64,000 nucleotides of DNA from Herbihabitans rhizosphaerae (GCF_004216555.1 NZ_SGWQ01000019.1:16780-80779); one strand, 5' to 3'; shown: positions 35,462-44,141, counted from the stretch's first letter. Numbers and translations: made by a program. The notes: generated by a model not told the origin, from the sequence alone.

Positions 35462-36006
35462 TGGCCTCGCTCGTGCGCCGGCTGTTCGGCAAGCTCACCC
35501 ACGGGCTGCCCGACTCGTTCACCGGTGAGCTGTCGCCGGAGGAGAACGTCGTGGCGGTGGGCGACCTGCGCGGCGGCGGTCATCTGGTGGCGACCACGCG
35601 CGGACTGTGGATCAGCGACGGTACCGACGCGCGCCGCCTCGACTGGCACCTGATCAGCAAGGCGGCGTGGGACGACGGCTCGCTGACCGTCGTCGAGGCG
35701 CGCGAGTCCGGCACGGCGGGTGCCGCGGTGCTGCTGGAAGACCAAGCGCCGCAACGGTTTCGGCTGTCCACGCCGCGCAAGGTGCCACAGGTGGTGCACC
35801 AGCGGGTGACCGGTTCGATCAAGTCCAGCCATCATCGCGATCTGCCCGGTGGTGGGGCGTGGTTCGTGCAGCGGTCGGTGCCGGGGCAGGACGGGGTCGT
35901 GTTGCAGGTCCGCCCCGACCCGGGCACCGACGAGGGTCCGCTGCGCTCACTCGCGGCCGAGGTCGCCGAGGCGATGCGCCTCGCCCGCGAGCGCGCCCAG
36001 CAGTAG
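35461..36006 (+). CDS. conserved hypothetical protein coupled to dnaG
   Basis: 181 residues, soluble. Beta-rich middle with VVAVGDLRGGGHLVATTRGLW, DARRLDWHLISKAAWDDG and a basic FRLSTPRKVP, then a C-terminal helix EVAEAMRLARERAQQ. The pattern of a glycine loop and a short curved sheet resembles PH-like domains of actinobacterial hypothetical proteins; this is only an impression. GTG 35461 overlaps the dnaG stop by one base, so it is coupled to dnaG. Confidence 0.65.
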   Translation: MASLVRRLFGKLTHGLPDSFTGELSPEENVVAVGDLRGGGHLVATTRGLWISDGTDARRLDWHLISKAAWDDGSLTVVEARESGTAGAAVLLEDQAPQRFRLSTPRKVPQVVHQRVTGSIKSSHHRDLPGGGAWFVQRSVPGQDGVVLQVRPDPGTDEGPLRSLAAEVAEAMRLARERAQQ

Positions 36007-36018
36007 GTTCAGCAGTGA

Positions 36019-36882
36019 TCAGGGGCCGGCGCAGGGGCCGGGCGCCTCGCTCCACGGCCAGTACCCGTTGTCCCAGCGGCCGCCGTTGAGCACGCGGTTC
36101 ATGTAGTAGAACCACACGTAGGAGAGCTTCGCGTAGCCACAGTCGCTCGGGTGAATGTTGTCCGGGGAGAGGTCCTCGGACTCGGCGCCGACGATGTGCT
36201 GCGGCACGAGGTGCACCTTGTCGCCCTTGGTGGGGACGATGCGGGCGACGGCGTCGTTGTAGACCTTGACCCTCGCGCGCGCGGCGGCGTCACCGAACTG
36301 CGGGATGGTCGCGACGAACAGGCGGGTGCCGGGGCGCTTGTCGCGCATCTTGTCGATCATCGCGGACAGCCGTCCGGGCGCCTCGGCGGCGTCGGGCTTG
36401 CCGACGTCGTTGGTGCCGGCCATGAGCAGCACGATCTCGGGCTCGTACAGGTCCAGCCAGCGCTCGATGTTCGCGGAGAGCTGGTGTACCCGGAAGCCGC
36501 TGTGCCCCTCGTGGTTGTAGTCGCCGAAGGTGCCCGAGCCTTTGCCGTAGCACTTCCACTCGTCGTCACCCTGGCGTGGACAGCTGCCGACGAAATCGGG
36601 GCTGAGCTTGGCGCTGTCGTGCAGGCGTGCCCAGAGGTCCTTGCGGTAGCCGTCCAGGGCGACTGGCGTGCCGTGCTTGATCGTGTAGCCCCAGGTGATC
36701 GAATCGCCGAGCGGCATGATCTTGGTGAGGTTCTGCCGGGCCGAGTCCGGCGCCGCGTCGGCGGTCTCGGGCGGGTTGTCCGCCGCCGGCTTGGCCGAGA
36801 CCGCGCCGGGTGCGAGCGTCACGGCCAGGGCTGCCGCCGCGATGGCGGCGATGGCGGCGGCGACGATTCGGGACTTCCTCAT
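36019..36882 (-). CDS. secreted SGNH/GDSL hydrolase
   Basis: 287 residues. A signal peptide (about 1-30, ending VSAKPA) precedes the SGNH domain with block I MPLGDSITWGY, block II HSGFRV, block III LMAGTNDV and block V DNIHPSDCGYAKL, so the full Ser-Gly-Asn-His set is present. It is an esterase or lipase of the extracellular kind; substrate unknown. It is convergent with the gene following dnaG and divergent from the trans-aconitate methyltransferase gene. Confidence 0.9.
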   Translation of the reverse strand: MRKSRIVAAAIAAIAAAALAVTLAPGAVSAKPAADNPPETADAAPDSARQNLTKIMPLGDSITWGYTIKHGTPVALDGYRKDLWARLHDSAKLSPDFVGSCPRQGDDEWKCYGKGSGTFGDYNHEGHSGFRVHQLSANIERWLDLYEPEIVLLMAGTNDVGKPDAAEAPGRLSAMIDKMRDKRPGTRLFVATIPQFGDAAARARVKVYNDAVARIVPTKGDKVHLVPQHIVGAESEDLSPDNIHPSDCGYAKLSYVWFYYMNRVLNGGRWDNGYWPWSEAPGPCAGP

Positions 36883-36969
36883 GTGCTCCCCATGCTGGTT
36901 TGTCGGGCACCTGCCTCAATACGACGCGCCGCCGCCGCGTTCTGTTGCAGAGAATCTCGATGTGGTAAG

Positions 36970-36985
36970 CAGTACGCCTGTACTG
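36970..36985. promoter_or_regulatory. inverted repeat over the tam promoter
   Basis: CAGTAC-GCCT-GTACTG. The right arm overlaps TACTGT (36981-36986), which suits a -10 box about 17 bases before the ATG at 37003. A repressor bound here would block the methyltransferase gene and might also affect the divergent hydrolase. Confidence 0.5.
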
Positions 36986-37002
36986 TTTGTTGAGGAGGGC
37001 TC

Positions 37003-37761
37003 ATGTGGGATCCGAAGACCTACCTGACCTTCGCCGATCACCGCGGCCGCGCGTTCTTCGAGCTGCTGGCCAGGGTGGATGCGGCGGCGCCCCGGCGAGT
37101 GGTCGATCTCGGGTGCGGTCCCGGCAACCTCACCGCGACGCTCACCGAGCGGTGGCCCGATGCCGTGATCGAGGGATACGACTCCTCGCCCGAGATGATC
37201 GCCGAGGCGCGCGAACTCGGGCTCGACGCCGAGGTGCTCGACGTGCGCGACTGGCACCCCGAGCCGGACACCGACGTCGTGGTCACCAACGCCCTGCTCC
37301 AATGGATCCCCTCACACGCGACCCTGCTGCGATCCTGGCCCGCCGCGTTGCCCTCGGGCGCGGTGATCGCCATGCAGGTGCCCGGCAACTTCGACGCGCC
37401 GAGCCATATGGCCGTCCGCTCGCTGGTCGTCGAGGAGCACTGGCGCGACAAGATCACCAGCCTGCGCGATGCCAAGTCCGTCCTGACACCGGAGGAATAC
37501 GCCACTCTGCTGACTGACGCCGGCTGCACCGTCGACGCCTGGGAAACCACATACGTGCAACAACTTTCCGGCGACGATCCAGTACTCGACTGGATCACCG
37601 GCACCGCGCTGCGCCCCATCAAGGCGGAGCTGACCGACACCGACTGGCAGGCGTTCCGTGCGGAGCTGGCCCCCAAGCTGCGGCAGGCGTACCCGCAGCG
37701 GGCGGACGGCACGACCTGGTTCCCGTTCCGCCGGATCTTCGCCGTCGCCACCGTCCGGTGA
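37003..37761 (+). CDS. tam: trans-aconitate 2-methyltransferase
   Basis: 252 residues. [24 protein letters not shown] at the start (quoted in part [17 protein letters not shown]) and the motif [20 protein letters not shown], then [19 protein letters not shown] and [12 protein letters not shown] are typical of Tam. The enzyme methylates trans-aconitate, an inhibitor formed from cis-aconitate, using SAM. Length matches E. coli Tam. ATG 37003 follows GAGGAGGG. Confidence 0.93.
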   Translation: MWDPKTYLTFADHRGRAFFELLARVDAAAPRRVVDLGCGPGNLTATLTERWPDAVIEGYDSSPEMIAEARELGLDAEVLDVRDWHPEPDTDVVVTNALLQWIPSHATLLRSWPAALPSGAVIAMQVPGNFDAPSHMAVRSLVVEEHWRDKITSLRDAKSVLTPEEYATLLTDAGCTVDAWETTYVQQLSGDDPVLDWITGTALRPIKAELTDTDWQAFRAELAPKLRQAYPQRADGTTWFPFRRIFAVATVR

Positions 37762-37797
37762 CACGATCGCCCCACCGGTACCATGCTGTGGTCAACT

Positions 37798-37874
37798 GGG
37801 GCGGTAGCTCAGCTGGTTAGAGCAGGGGACTCATAATCCCTTGGCCGCGGGTTCGAGCCCCGCCCGCCCCACCA
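37798..37874 (+). tRNA. tRNA-Met (anticodon CAT), CCA encoded
   Basis: A full cloverleaf: acceptor GGGGCGG with CCGCCCC, D arm GCTCAGCTGGTTAGAGC, anticodon loop CTCATAA, T arm GCGGG-TTCGAGC-CCCGC, discriminator A, and CCA at 37872-37874. The anticodon is CAT. The lack of initiator features points to elongator Met. A tRNA-Ile with modified CAT anticodon cannot be fully excluded by eye. Confidence 0.95.
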
Positions 37875-37948
37875 CTGTCTGACCAGGGACTGAGCTGGCG
37901 GCCATGATCGTCCAGCTCGGCTCCTGGGCGAGTGGCTGGAGGCAGTAG

Positions 37949-38554
37949 TTGGCAGGCGACGACGACACTCATTCGGGACCGTTAGCTGAATTCGCCGCAC
38001 TCCGAGAAGAGATCAACAGGGCTTGGGATCTGTCGTGGAAAGTTGTGGCGCTCCAGCTCACAAGCGTTGGAGCGATATTCGGCTTCTCGCTCTCGTCCAA
38101 CGCTCGCGCGCCGTTGCTGCTGATCGTTCCTTTCAGTTCGTATGTGCTGTGTGCGCGCTGGGTCCTCTTTAGTTACACCGCTTATCGAGCCGCTGACTAT
38201 ATCCGAACCGTTCTCAGCGTTAAAGTGCCCGGCGGCCTTCAATGGGAATGGTGGGCGGCGAGGCATCGACAGCGATATGGCATTGAGCGTCTTCGATCGT
38301 TAAACCCCAACCTTCTGCTCTTCTTTGGATCGCCATGTCTGGCGCTCCTCGTTGTGGCGATGTGGTTCTCTTTTGCTAAACCAGCTGACTACTCGAGTTT
38401 GGGCGTTTCACTGGGCGGCATATTGCTGTGGTTGCTGGGCGTCGTGCTTGCCGCTCTAACATTCACCCTTGCATGGCCGATAGCCAGTGGCAAAGCGCGT
38501 CGAACTCTGGCTGTTTATGCTGACAACAGCAGAGAGGCGCTACCTGACGAATGA
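37949..38554 (+). CDS. four-TM membrane protein next to tRNA-Met
   Basis: 201 residues, family not recognised. After a charged start (HSGPLAEFAALREEINRAWD) come two membrane segments (about 31-48, 54-78), a cytosolic basic loop with WEWWAARHRQRYGIERLRS and two further segments (about 120-142, 148-176). The loop between the hairpins is reminiscent of small membrane effectors, but there is no proof. The DNA is visibly poorer in GC than the surrounding genes. TTG 37949 has GGAGG upstream. It ends a few bases before the ABC ATPase gene. Confidence 0.6.
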   Translation: MAGDDDTHSGPLAEFAALREEINRAWDLSWKVVALQLTSVGAIFGFSLSSNARAPLLLIVPFSSYVLCARWVLFSYTAYRAADYIRTVLSVKVPGGLQWEWWAARHRQRYGIERLRSLNPNLLLFFGSPCLALLVVAMWFSFAKPADYSSLGVSLGGILLWLLGVVLAALTFTLAWPIASGKARRTLAVYADNSREALPDE

Positions 38555-38577
38555 TCGTGGCCGTAGGAGGACGTCGC

Positions 38578-39264
38578 ATGCCGATCGCTGAACTGAGCGA
38601 TCTCACCGTCCACATCGACACCGGCCGATGGAGTGAGACCGTCCTTGACGCGGTGAACCTTGCCGTACCCGAAGGGGAAATCACGGCGCTTCTCGGCGAG
38701 TCCGGGTGTGGCAAATCCATGGTGGCAGCCGCGTTGACTGGTCTGTTGCCCGCGTCGGCGCGGAGCACTGGGCGAGTACGCATCGAGGGCACCATCGGTT
38801 TCGTGCCTCAGTCAGGTGTCACGGCATTCATCGCGGACGAAACCGTCGGCGCGCAGTTGCGGGAGCTGCATCGTCTGCACTGGGCTTGGAGTGTCGAGGA
38901 CGCGTGTGCGGCGGCCTGGTACCCGAATGACGTGTTGGATCTGTACCCAGGCCACCATTCCACCGGACAGATTCAGCGGGCCGCTCTGGCCGCCGCGCTG
39001 ATTCCCGCGCCGAACCTGCTTGTCGTTGACGAGCCCACCGCCTCGCTCGACAGGGGCACCGCGTATCAGGTGTGGATCAACCTGCGCAAGTACGCGGACA
39101 CCGGTGCCGCGGTTCTCGCCATCACTCACGACGCGCCCCTACTGATCGACACCGGCGTCGCCGATCGAATGGTGTTCATGCGTGATGGCCGTGTCACTGT
39201 CGCCGGGCCGCCGGTGGAGATGCGAACTCTCGTGGACCCGTACGTGCAGGGGTTCTTTCAATAG
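38578..39264 (+). CDS. orphan ABC ATPase with altered signature
   Basis: 228 residues. Walker A GESGCGKSM, Q-loop FVPQSG, Walker B LLVVDEPTASLD and H-loop AITHDAP are present as in Opp/Dpp-type ATPases. The signature, normally LSGGQxQR, is HHSTGQIQR, so only the GQxQR half is kept. There is no permease gene beside it, unless the preceding four-TM protein serves. ATG 38578 was chosen for AGGAGG seven bases upstream; the open frame begins at 38551 overlapping the previous stop. Confidence 0.78.
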   Translation: MPIAELSDLTVHIDTGRWSETVLDAVNLAVPEGEITALLGESGCGKSMVAAALTGLLPASARSTGRVRIEGTIGFVPQSGVTAFIADETVGAQLRELHRLHWAWSVEDACAAAWYPNDVLDLYPGHHSTGQIQRAALAAALIPAPNLLVVDEPTASLDRGTAYQVWINLRKYADTGAAVLAITHDAPLLIDTGVADRMVFMRDGRVTVAGPPVEMRTLVDPYVQGFFQ

Positions 39265-39288
39265 ATCGGTCAACGCGTCGGTGCGACA

Positions 39289-39318
39289 GTGTCGCGCCCG
39301 CGTGGGCGGGCGCGACAC
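39289..39318. terminator. bidirectional hairpin terminator
   Basis: A 13-bp perfect stem (39289-39301 with 39306-39318; left arm GTGTCGCGCCCGC) and a four-base loop lie between two convergent genes. An outer stem AACGCGTC/GACGCGTT extends it. Confidence 0.75.
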
Positions 39319-39332
39319 CGAGTCGGGACGCG

Positions 39333-40484
39333 TTACGGGGTGGTGCGGAACGGGCCGCTGATTTCGTAGGTGATTCCGCCGCTGCTGCTACCGCTGGAGC
39401 CGCGCTGGGAGGAGAAGTACATTTTGGTGCCGGCGGGATTGAATGCGACACCGGTGACCTCGGAAGAGGAATGACCGGTCACGCGGAGGAACGGCGCGAT
39501 GACGTCGCTGGGGGTGATGATGCAGATTTCCATGTTGCCGCCGTCCTCGGCGACGTAAAGGTCGCCGGCGGTGGTGTCGCCGGTGATGTTGTCCACGCCG
39601 GTCAATGGGCCGGTGCCGCCGCCGGGAAGGTTGTCGTCGTAGACGGTGTTCAGGGTGTTCGCCGCGGCGTCGTAGACCCAGACCTTGTTGTCGCCCTTGG
39701 TGGTGAAGTAGCACTTGTCGTTGCGGTAGAAGGCGCCCTCGCCGCCGTTGAACACCTTCATCCCGGACACCTGCTTGCGGGTGGTCGTGGGCGAGCCGTC
39801 CGGGTCCGGCACGGTCGCCCAGGTGAGATCGGTCTTGAGCACCTGCAGTGTGCCGGCGGCCAGGTTGCCCCAGGTGGTGGGCACGAACCGGTAGAACCCG
39901 CCGTCCGACTTGTCCTCGGTGAGGTAGACGACCCGGCGGACCGGATCGCAGGCGGCGGCCTCGTGGTTGAACCGGCCCATCGCCGCGCGCCGCACCGCGG
40001 GATTGACACCCCACGGGTCGGTCTCCCACGAGTAGCCGGTGTCGACCTCCTCGCAGGAGATCCAGGTATTCCACGGCGTGGGGCCGCCGGCACAGTTGCG
40101 GTTGGTGTTGGACAGGATCCGGTACGCCCCGGTGATGTTGGCGTTGGCGTCGAACTTGACCGCGCTGACGCCCCCGGCACCACTGCCGAGCTCGGCGTTG
40201 GAGACGTAGATCCAGCCGGAGCCGTCGGCGAAGCACGCGCCGCCGTCGGGTGCGCCGTGCCACGTGTAACCGGTGCCGGCCACGGTCTGCGTGGAGCGGG
40301 CGATCACACGGCTGGTGAAGCCGGACGGGAGCATGATCCCGTTGGCATCGGCGGACAGCAGGGCGCCATAGGGGCTGGGACCGGGGACGGCGGGGTAGGC
40401 GATCGAGGTACGGGTGACGCTGAAACCGAAGGCGACGGTGCCCGTACCGACGACGGCGGCACGAAGGAAATTGCGACGATCCAT
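39333..40484 (-). CDS. PhoX-like phosphatase / DUF839 protein, Tat-exported
   Basis: 383 residues. The twin-arginine start is MDRRNFLRAAVVGTGTVAFG. The mature part has DUF839/PhoX features: WISCEEVDTGYSW, GRFNHEAAACDP, VYLTEDKSDGGFYRFVP, LYVAEDGGNMEI and TGVAFNPAGTKMYFSSQRG (in parts), with the acidic and His residues that bind Ca and Fe in PhoX. It should be an exported phosphatase or related hydrolase. ATG 40484 has AAAGGA upstream. A single GTTCAC about 80 bp upstream is not enough to call a PHO box. Confidence 0.85.
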   Translation of the reverse strand: MDRRNFLRAAVVGTGTVAFGFSVTRTSIAYPAVPGPSPYGALLSADANGIMLPSGFTSRVIARSTQTVAGTGYTWHGAPDGGACFADGSGWIYVSNAELGSGAGGVSAVKFDANANITGAYRILSNTNRNCAGGPTPWNTWISCEEVDTGYSWETDPWGVNPAVRRAAMGRFNHEAAACDPVRRVVYLTEDKSDGGFYRFVPTTWGNLAAGTLQVLKTDLTWATVPDPDGSPTTTRKQVSGMKVFNGGEGAFYRNDKCYFTTKGDNKVWVYDAAANTLNTVYDDNLPGGGTGPLTGVDNITGDTTAGDLYVAEDGGNMEICIITPSDVIAPFLRVTGHSSSEVTGVAFNPAGTKMYFSSQRGSSGSSSGGITYEISGPFRTTP

Positions 40485-41071
40485 CGGGACTTTCCTTTCG
40501 GGTGGCTCTTGGCCGGCAGGAGAGAACCGTAAGGATCGACCGTAGACTGAAAACGCCCCATACGTGAACAACGGACGAATCCGAAGGGGACGAGTTAATT
40601 GTTTCGGATATAGGCTGAGATTGCCGCGCAAACCTTTCTCATGAATGCGACGCCGCTCGGTTCGGTACCGCCGTTCAGGTGGAACATCCTTCGGTGATAG
40701 CCGAATTCGGGCGTCGGGCCACTCAACAGGTGGCGGTGGTCAAACCCTTCGAGGCGGCCAAGCGCACTGTGTCGATGTCACTCGCCTCGGCCGCGAGTCT
40801 GCTGAACGACTCGCCGGCTTCGTAGGCCTGGATTCGCCGTCGGTACGCACGACTGGACACGGCCAGATCAACGCCACACGCGCGTAGTCGCCACACCAGT
40901 GCCCCCGCGGCTCGCGTTCCGGCCGCACCGCGCCGACCGTCAGTCCGGAATGCAGTTCGCGCAGCGACCACAGGCAGGCCTGGCGGTGCGGAAAACATGT
41001 CACCGATTGCGCGAGCGTTCGATTATTCGCCGACAACCTCCCGCTGATCTTGAACTAACGCGGTCGCGGTG
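40485..41071. other. gene-poor interval
   Basis: About 590 bp without a convincing gene. The left 100 bp must hold the PhoX-like promoter. At 40723-40998 the minus strand has an open frame whose end (YRRRIQAYEAGESFSRLAAE) looks like a helix-turn-helix fragment, but it lacks a clear start and family. Several overlapping frames are open because of base composition. Probably a decayed gene. Confidence 0.4.
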
Positions 41072-41473
41072 TCAGCGCTTGCGGAGGTTGCGGCGCAGTT
41101 GGGTGATGCGTGCGGTGCCGAGGATCAGGGTGAGCAGGATTCCGCCGACCGCGGCGATGAGCAGGGCCAGGGCTAGCGAGGTGCTGGTGGTCATCCCGAG
41201 GAACGAGATTTCGACGCTGCCGGTGTTCTGCGCCAGGAAGACGATCAGTGCGATCGTGATCAGGGTGGCGGCGCTGACGGCGACCCAGGCGGCGCCAGTG
41301 CGGGTTCGGGGCACGGCTCGGGTGCGGCCCGCGTGGGTGACACGGGATCCAGGTGCACGCTGGCCGGTGTCAAGTTCCTGGGTTTCGGCTGGGCTGGGTT
41401 CGGGTGGTTGCTCGGCCCCGGGCGAGTCTTCGGCCCTGGGGCCGGCGGGCTGCGAGTGATCACGGCGGGCCAT
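41072..41473 (-). CDS. LapA domain membrane protein
   Basis: 133 residues. A disordered Pro/Glu/Arg-rich half is followed by two membrane segments with the LapA motif FLAQNTGSVEISFLG between them, and a basic tail ARITQLRRNLRKR. The family includes lipopolysaccharide assembly protein A; in actinobacteria its role is unknown. ATG 41473 has AAGGTGG upstream. Confidence 0.78.
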   Translation of the reverse strand: MARRDHSQPAGPRAEDSPGAEQPPEPSPAETQELDTGQRAPGSRVTHAGRTRAVPRTRTGAAWVAVSAATLITIALIVFLAQNTGSVEISFLGMTTSTSLALALLIAAVGGILLTLILGTARITQLRRNLRKR

Positions 41474-41555
41474 GACGGGCCACCTTCCACGAACGTGACC
41501 GGAGGGCAGGCACCTCGGATTTGGGGATGTCGTCGTGTCCGGCTGAACACTCAGT

Positions 41556-42440
41556 TTACGCGCTCGGGTCGGTCTTGGTGGCTCGCGCGACTTGGCGGCG
41601 TTCCCGCCGGAGCTGGTTGTGGTGGGCGTGGGTCGCGTAGTGCGCGGTGCCGACCGCTCCGGCGAGGGCGAGGGCGAAACCGATGATCGCGACGGCGGTG
41701 AAGCCAGTGCGAACCCGGTCGTCGAGATAGGTCAGGCCGATCAGCGAGGACAGCGCGGTGTGGGTGGTGAACATGATCGCGGTGGTCGCGGTCGCGCCCC
41801 GCTTCTGCAGGGCCATCGCGAACACGATGGCCGCGGTGAGTCCGTTGAGAACGATCGCCCACACCGCCGGGTCGAGGATCAGGTGCCATGGCGTGGTCGG
41901 CGTGTCCAGGGTCCTCGCGGAGACGCCGACGACGCTGAACCCCACGCCGGAGGTGAAGGCCAGCATTCGGCCCGTCCACGCTCGATCACGGCGCTTCGCG
42001 TAGGTGGCGGTCGCGGCTACCGGCAGCGCCATGCCCAGCAGGATCCACTGCCAGATCGGGTGCAGGTCGCGGGCGGGGCCGGGGGCGGCGGAGATGCCCA
42101 GCAGGATCAGTCCGGCCGCACCGAGGCCCAAGGTGACCCAGCCGGCCGGTGCCAGGCGTGTGCCCATGAAGGCGGCGATGGTGGCTGTCACCCCGATGCT
42201 GAACGCGAGGACCGACTGGATCAGGAACAGTGGCAGCAGTTGCAACGCCGCGGCGGCGAAGACGAATCCCAGCAGGTCCACCCCGAGTCCGAGCAGGTAG
42301 ATCCACTGGTGCCGCAGGGCCACAAGATCCATGGACGTGCCGCCGTACACGCCGGCCCGGCGGATCCCCATGGACTCCAGGATCGAGCCTCCGCCCGACG
42401 CCAGAGCTGCCAGAGCGGCGAAGAAGTACCCCAGGATCAC
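41556..42440 (-). CDS. DMT superfamily (EamA-like) membrane protein
   Basis: 294 residues with nine or ten hydrophobic segments, start MILGYFFAALAALASGGGS and two similar halves, as in drug/metabolite transporters. The C-terminal tail HAHHNQLRRERRQVARATK is basic and cytosolic. Substrate unknown. It stands downstream of a 310-bp gap and upstream of the LapA gene, 80 bp apart. Confidence 0.72.
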   Translation of the reverse strand: MILGYFFAALAALASGGGSILESMGIRRAGVYGGTSMDLVALRHQWIYLLGLGVDLLGFVFAAAALQLLPLFLIQSVLAFSIGVTATIAAFMGTRLAPAGWVTLGLGAAGLILLGISAAPGPARDLHPIWQWILLGMALPVAATATYAKRRDRAWTGRMLAFTSGVGFSVVGVSARTLDTPTTPWHLILDPAVWAIVLNGLTAAIVFAMALQKRGATATTAIMFTTHTALSSLIGLTYLDDRVRTGFTAVAIIGFALALAGAVGTAHYATHAHHNQLRRERRQVARATKTDPSA

Positions 42441-42750
42441 CCCTCGAGTGTGCGTCTACACGGCCGGATCTACCAGTCCGGCATCGGCCCTGTCGGATCG
42501 TGGAATTGGGGTCTACGCTGGGGTACGACACTCGATCACAGTGTCTCGCCGGACGGTGGAAGTCCGGCGACAGCGGATCGTGGTGTATTTGGACAACGCC
42601 CCAGACCTTGGCGAGCATGCGTCGGTTTCCGACGTGCCGAGGAGGTGGTGGGCGATGTTCTCCCCGAACCGAGCCAGTGCTGCCTTCTCTGAGTCGCACC
42701 GTGCCCCACACCACCAGAGTTTCCGCGATCCCCAGTTCTAAGGAACGAAG
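42441..42750. other. divergent intergenic region with hairpin
   Basis: About 310 bp between the DMT gene and the GlsB-type gene. It has one perfect 9-bp hairpin (TCGCCGGAC at 42546-42554 with GTCCGGCGA at 42562-42570). The plus frame from about 42509 to 42741 is open but has no recognisable domain or start. Promoters of both flanking genes must lie here. Confidence 0.45.
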
Positions 42751-43044
42751 ATGGGCATCATCGCTTGGATCGTGCTCGGCCTGATCGTGGGCGTCATCGC
42801 CAAGACCTTGTTGGGCGGTCGCGCGAAGCACGGCATCATCGTCACGATCCTGATCGGCATCGCCGGGGCACTGCTCGGCGGTTGGGTGGCATCGGAATAC
42901 TTCGGCGTCGCCACCGAAGGCTTCTTCGACGCCTCGACCTGGATCACGGCCATTCTCGGATCAGTGGCCCTACTCCTGGTCTACCACGTGATCACCAGCC
43001 GCAGCGGCAGCCGTGGGCCGGCCCGATGGTTCGCACGCCGATGA
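42751..43044 (+). CDS. GlsB/YeaQ/YmgE family stress membrane protein
   Basis: 97 residues with three membrane segments and the glycine patterns of the family: MGIIAWIVLGLIVGVIAK, GIIVTILIGIAGALLGGW and a third helix ITAILGSVALLLVYHVI. Also called transglycosylase-associated proteins. They respond to general stress; mechanism unknown. ATG 42751 has AAGGAA upstream. Its stop overlaps the next start. Confidence 0.88.
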   Translation: MGIIAWIVLGLIVGVIAKTLLGGRAKHGIIVTILIGIAGALLGGWVASEYFGVATEGFFDASTWITAILGSVALLLVYHVITSRSGSRGPARWFARR

Positions 43045-43436
43045 CGATCCCGAATCCCGACCAAGGCCGAGCGATGCCCGCCGAGCGCGGATCGGATCTC
43101 GCGCACGCCCAGAACCGCATGACACGGCAGTGGAGCCGGGTCCGCGCGGTCCGGATCACCACCACGGTCATCAACATGGTCTGCGGCCTGTTCGCCGCGG
43201 TGCTCGCCGCACACATCGTCATGGTCATCGGCGAGGCGAATCCCGCCAACGGGGTCGCCTCGTTCGTGCGCGGCTTCGCCGCCGCGGTGTCACTGGGATT
43301 CGACGACCTGTTCACCCCGGACAGCCCGAAGGCGCGAATCCTGTTCAACTACGGCCTCGCGGCACTCCTGTGGCTGGCTCTTGGTGCCTTGATCACCACC
43401 CTGATCCGTCGGTTCGCTCGGCGTGGCCCGGACTAG
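43041..43436 (+). CDS. two-TM membrane protein, unknown
   Basis: 131 residues. A charged start, one helix (INMVCGLFAAVLAAHIVMVI), a loop with SFVRGFAAAVSLGFDDLFTPD and a second helix (YGLAALLWLALGALITTLI) with a basic end. The pattern is common in actinobacterial proteins beside GlsB genes; no function. ATG 43041 overlaps the GlsB stop (ATGA). Confidence 0.6.
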   Translation: MTIPNPDQGRAMPAERGSDLAHAQNRMTRQWSRVRAVRITTTVINMVCGLFAAVLAAHIVMVIGEANPANGVASFVRGFAAAVSLGFDDLFTPDSPKARILFNYGLAALLWLALGALITTLIRRFARRGPD

Positions 43437-43512
43437 CGGGCCATCCGCGGACCTGGCGGCGGCAACACCCTGTCGTCGCTCCCGTCTGGCGGCTCAACGA
43501 ACGAGGCTACCC

Positions 43513-43704
43513 ATGGCGCAGCTTGATCTCGCTGGAATCGCGGAACCGCATTGGAGCGCAGCCGTGGCCATCATGTACGCCGCCCAGCAGGGCCTGCTCA
43601 CCGCGGCGCAGTGCGACCAGTTGATCGACCGGCTTCGCATGCGCTCGCCCCAACCTCAACTGTCGATGGTGGAGCGCCACTCAGGCCTAGGAGCGACCTC
43701 GTGA
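43513..43704 (+). CDS. small helical protein of 63 residues
   Basis: MAQLDLAGIAEPHW then VAIMYAAQQGLLTAAQCDQL and DRLRMRSPQPQ. It looks like a short helical protein, possibly DNA- or protein-binding. ATG 43513 has GAGG upstream. Its stop overlaps the STAS start. Family unknown. Confidence 0.5.
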   Translation: MAQLDLAGIAEPHWSAAVAIMYAAQQGLLTAAQCDQLIDRLRMRSPQPQLSMVERHSGLGATS

Positions 43705-44141
43705 GCACTGTGCATCAAGTCGTGTCGCTTGAACGCCGCCGGCGTGCGAGCGTCATCGCGCCTGCTCACCCTCCGCGGACTGGGCTTCTCACCGTGACCC
43801 CGATCGCGGTCCAACCTGGTGTGCTGGCGATCGAGGTGCGCGGTGATGTGGATCTGTGCACCAGCCCAGTGCTGCGGGACCGTCTGTTCGGGCATTTGCA
43901 CCACGGCGATTCGCTGTTGATCGTCGACCTGAGGGCCGTGAAATTCCTCGGGCTGGCCGGCGTCACAGACCTGGCCACCGTTCGGATCGCCGCGGTGGAG
44001 ATGGGCATCCGATTCCGCGTGGTGGCGCACACCTACGCGGTCCTCATGCCACTGCGGATCACCGAGATGGACAGGGTCCTCGACGTCCATCCCGACCTTG
44101 CGCATGCCCTGGCGCGGGTGAGTGACGGTCGGACCAGGTGA
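43701..44141 (+). CDS. STAS domain protein (anti-sigma antagonist-like)
   Basis: 146 residues from GTG 43701. The STAS fold is seen in LAIEVRGDVDLCTSPVLRD, SLLIVDLRAVKFLGLAGVTDL and IRFRVVAHTYAVLMPLRI. In SpoIIAA-type antagonists the helix start is D-S-S/G-G; here it is FLGLAGV, so the phosphorylatable Ser is missing. It may act without phospho-switching. It has a long basic N-terminal extension of about 30 residues. Confidence 0.8.
   Translation: MSTVHQVVSLERRRRASVIAPAHPPRTGLLTVTPIAVQPGVLAIEVRGDVDLCTSPVLRDRLFGHLHHGDSLLIVDLRAVKFLGLAGVTDLATVRIAAVEMGIRFRVVAHTYAVLMPLRITEMDRVLDVHPDLAHALARVSDGRTR

Noticed and set aside
37798..39330. Integrative element at tRNA-Met with attachment duplication
   Set aside because: No copy of the tRNA 3' end was found downstream within several kb, and no integrase gene is present.
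40561..40590. PHO box upstream of the PhoX-like gene
   Set aside because: Only one GTTCAC is present on the minus strand; the second 11-bp unit needed for PhoP binding is not recognisable.
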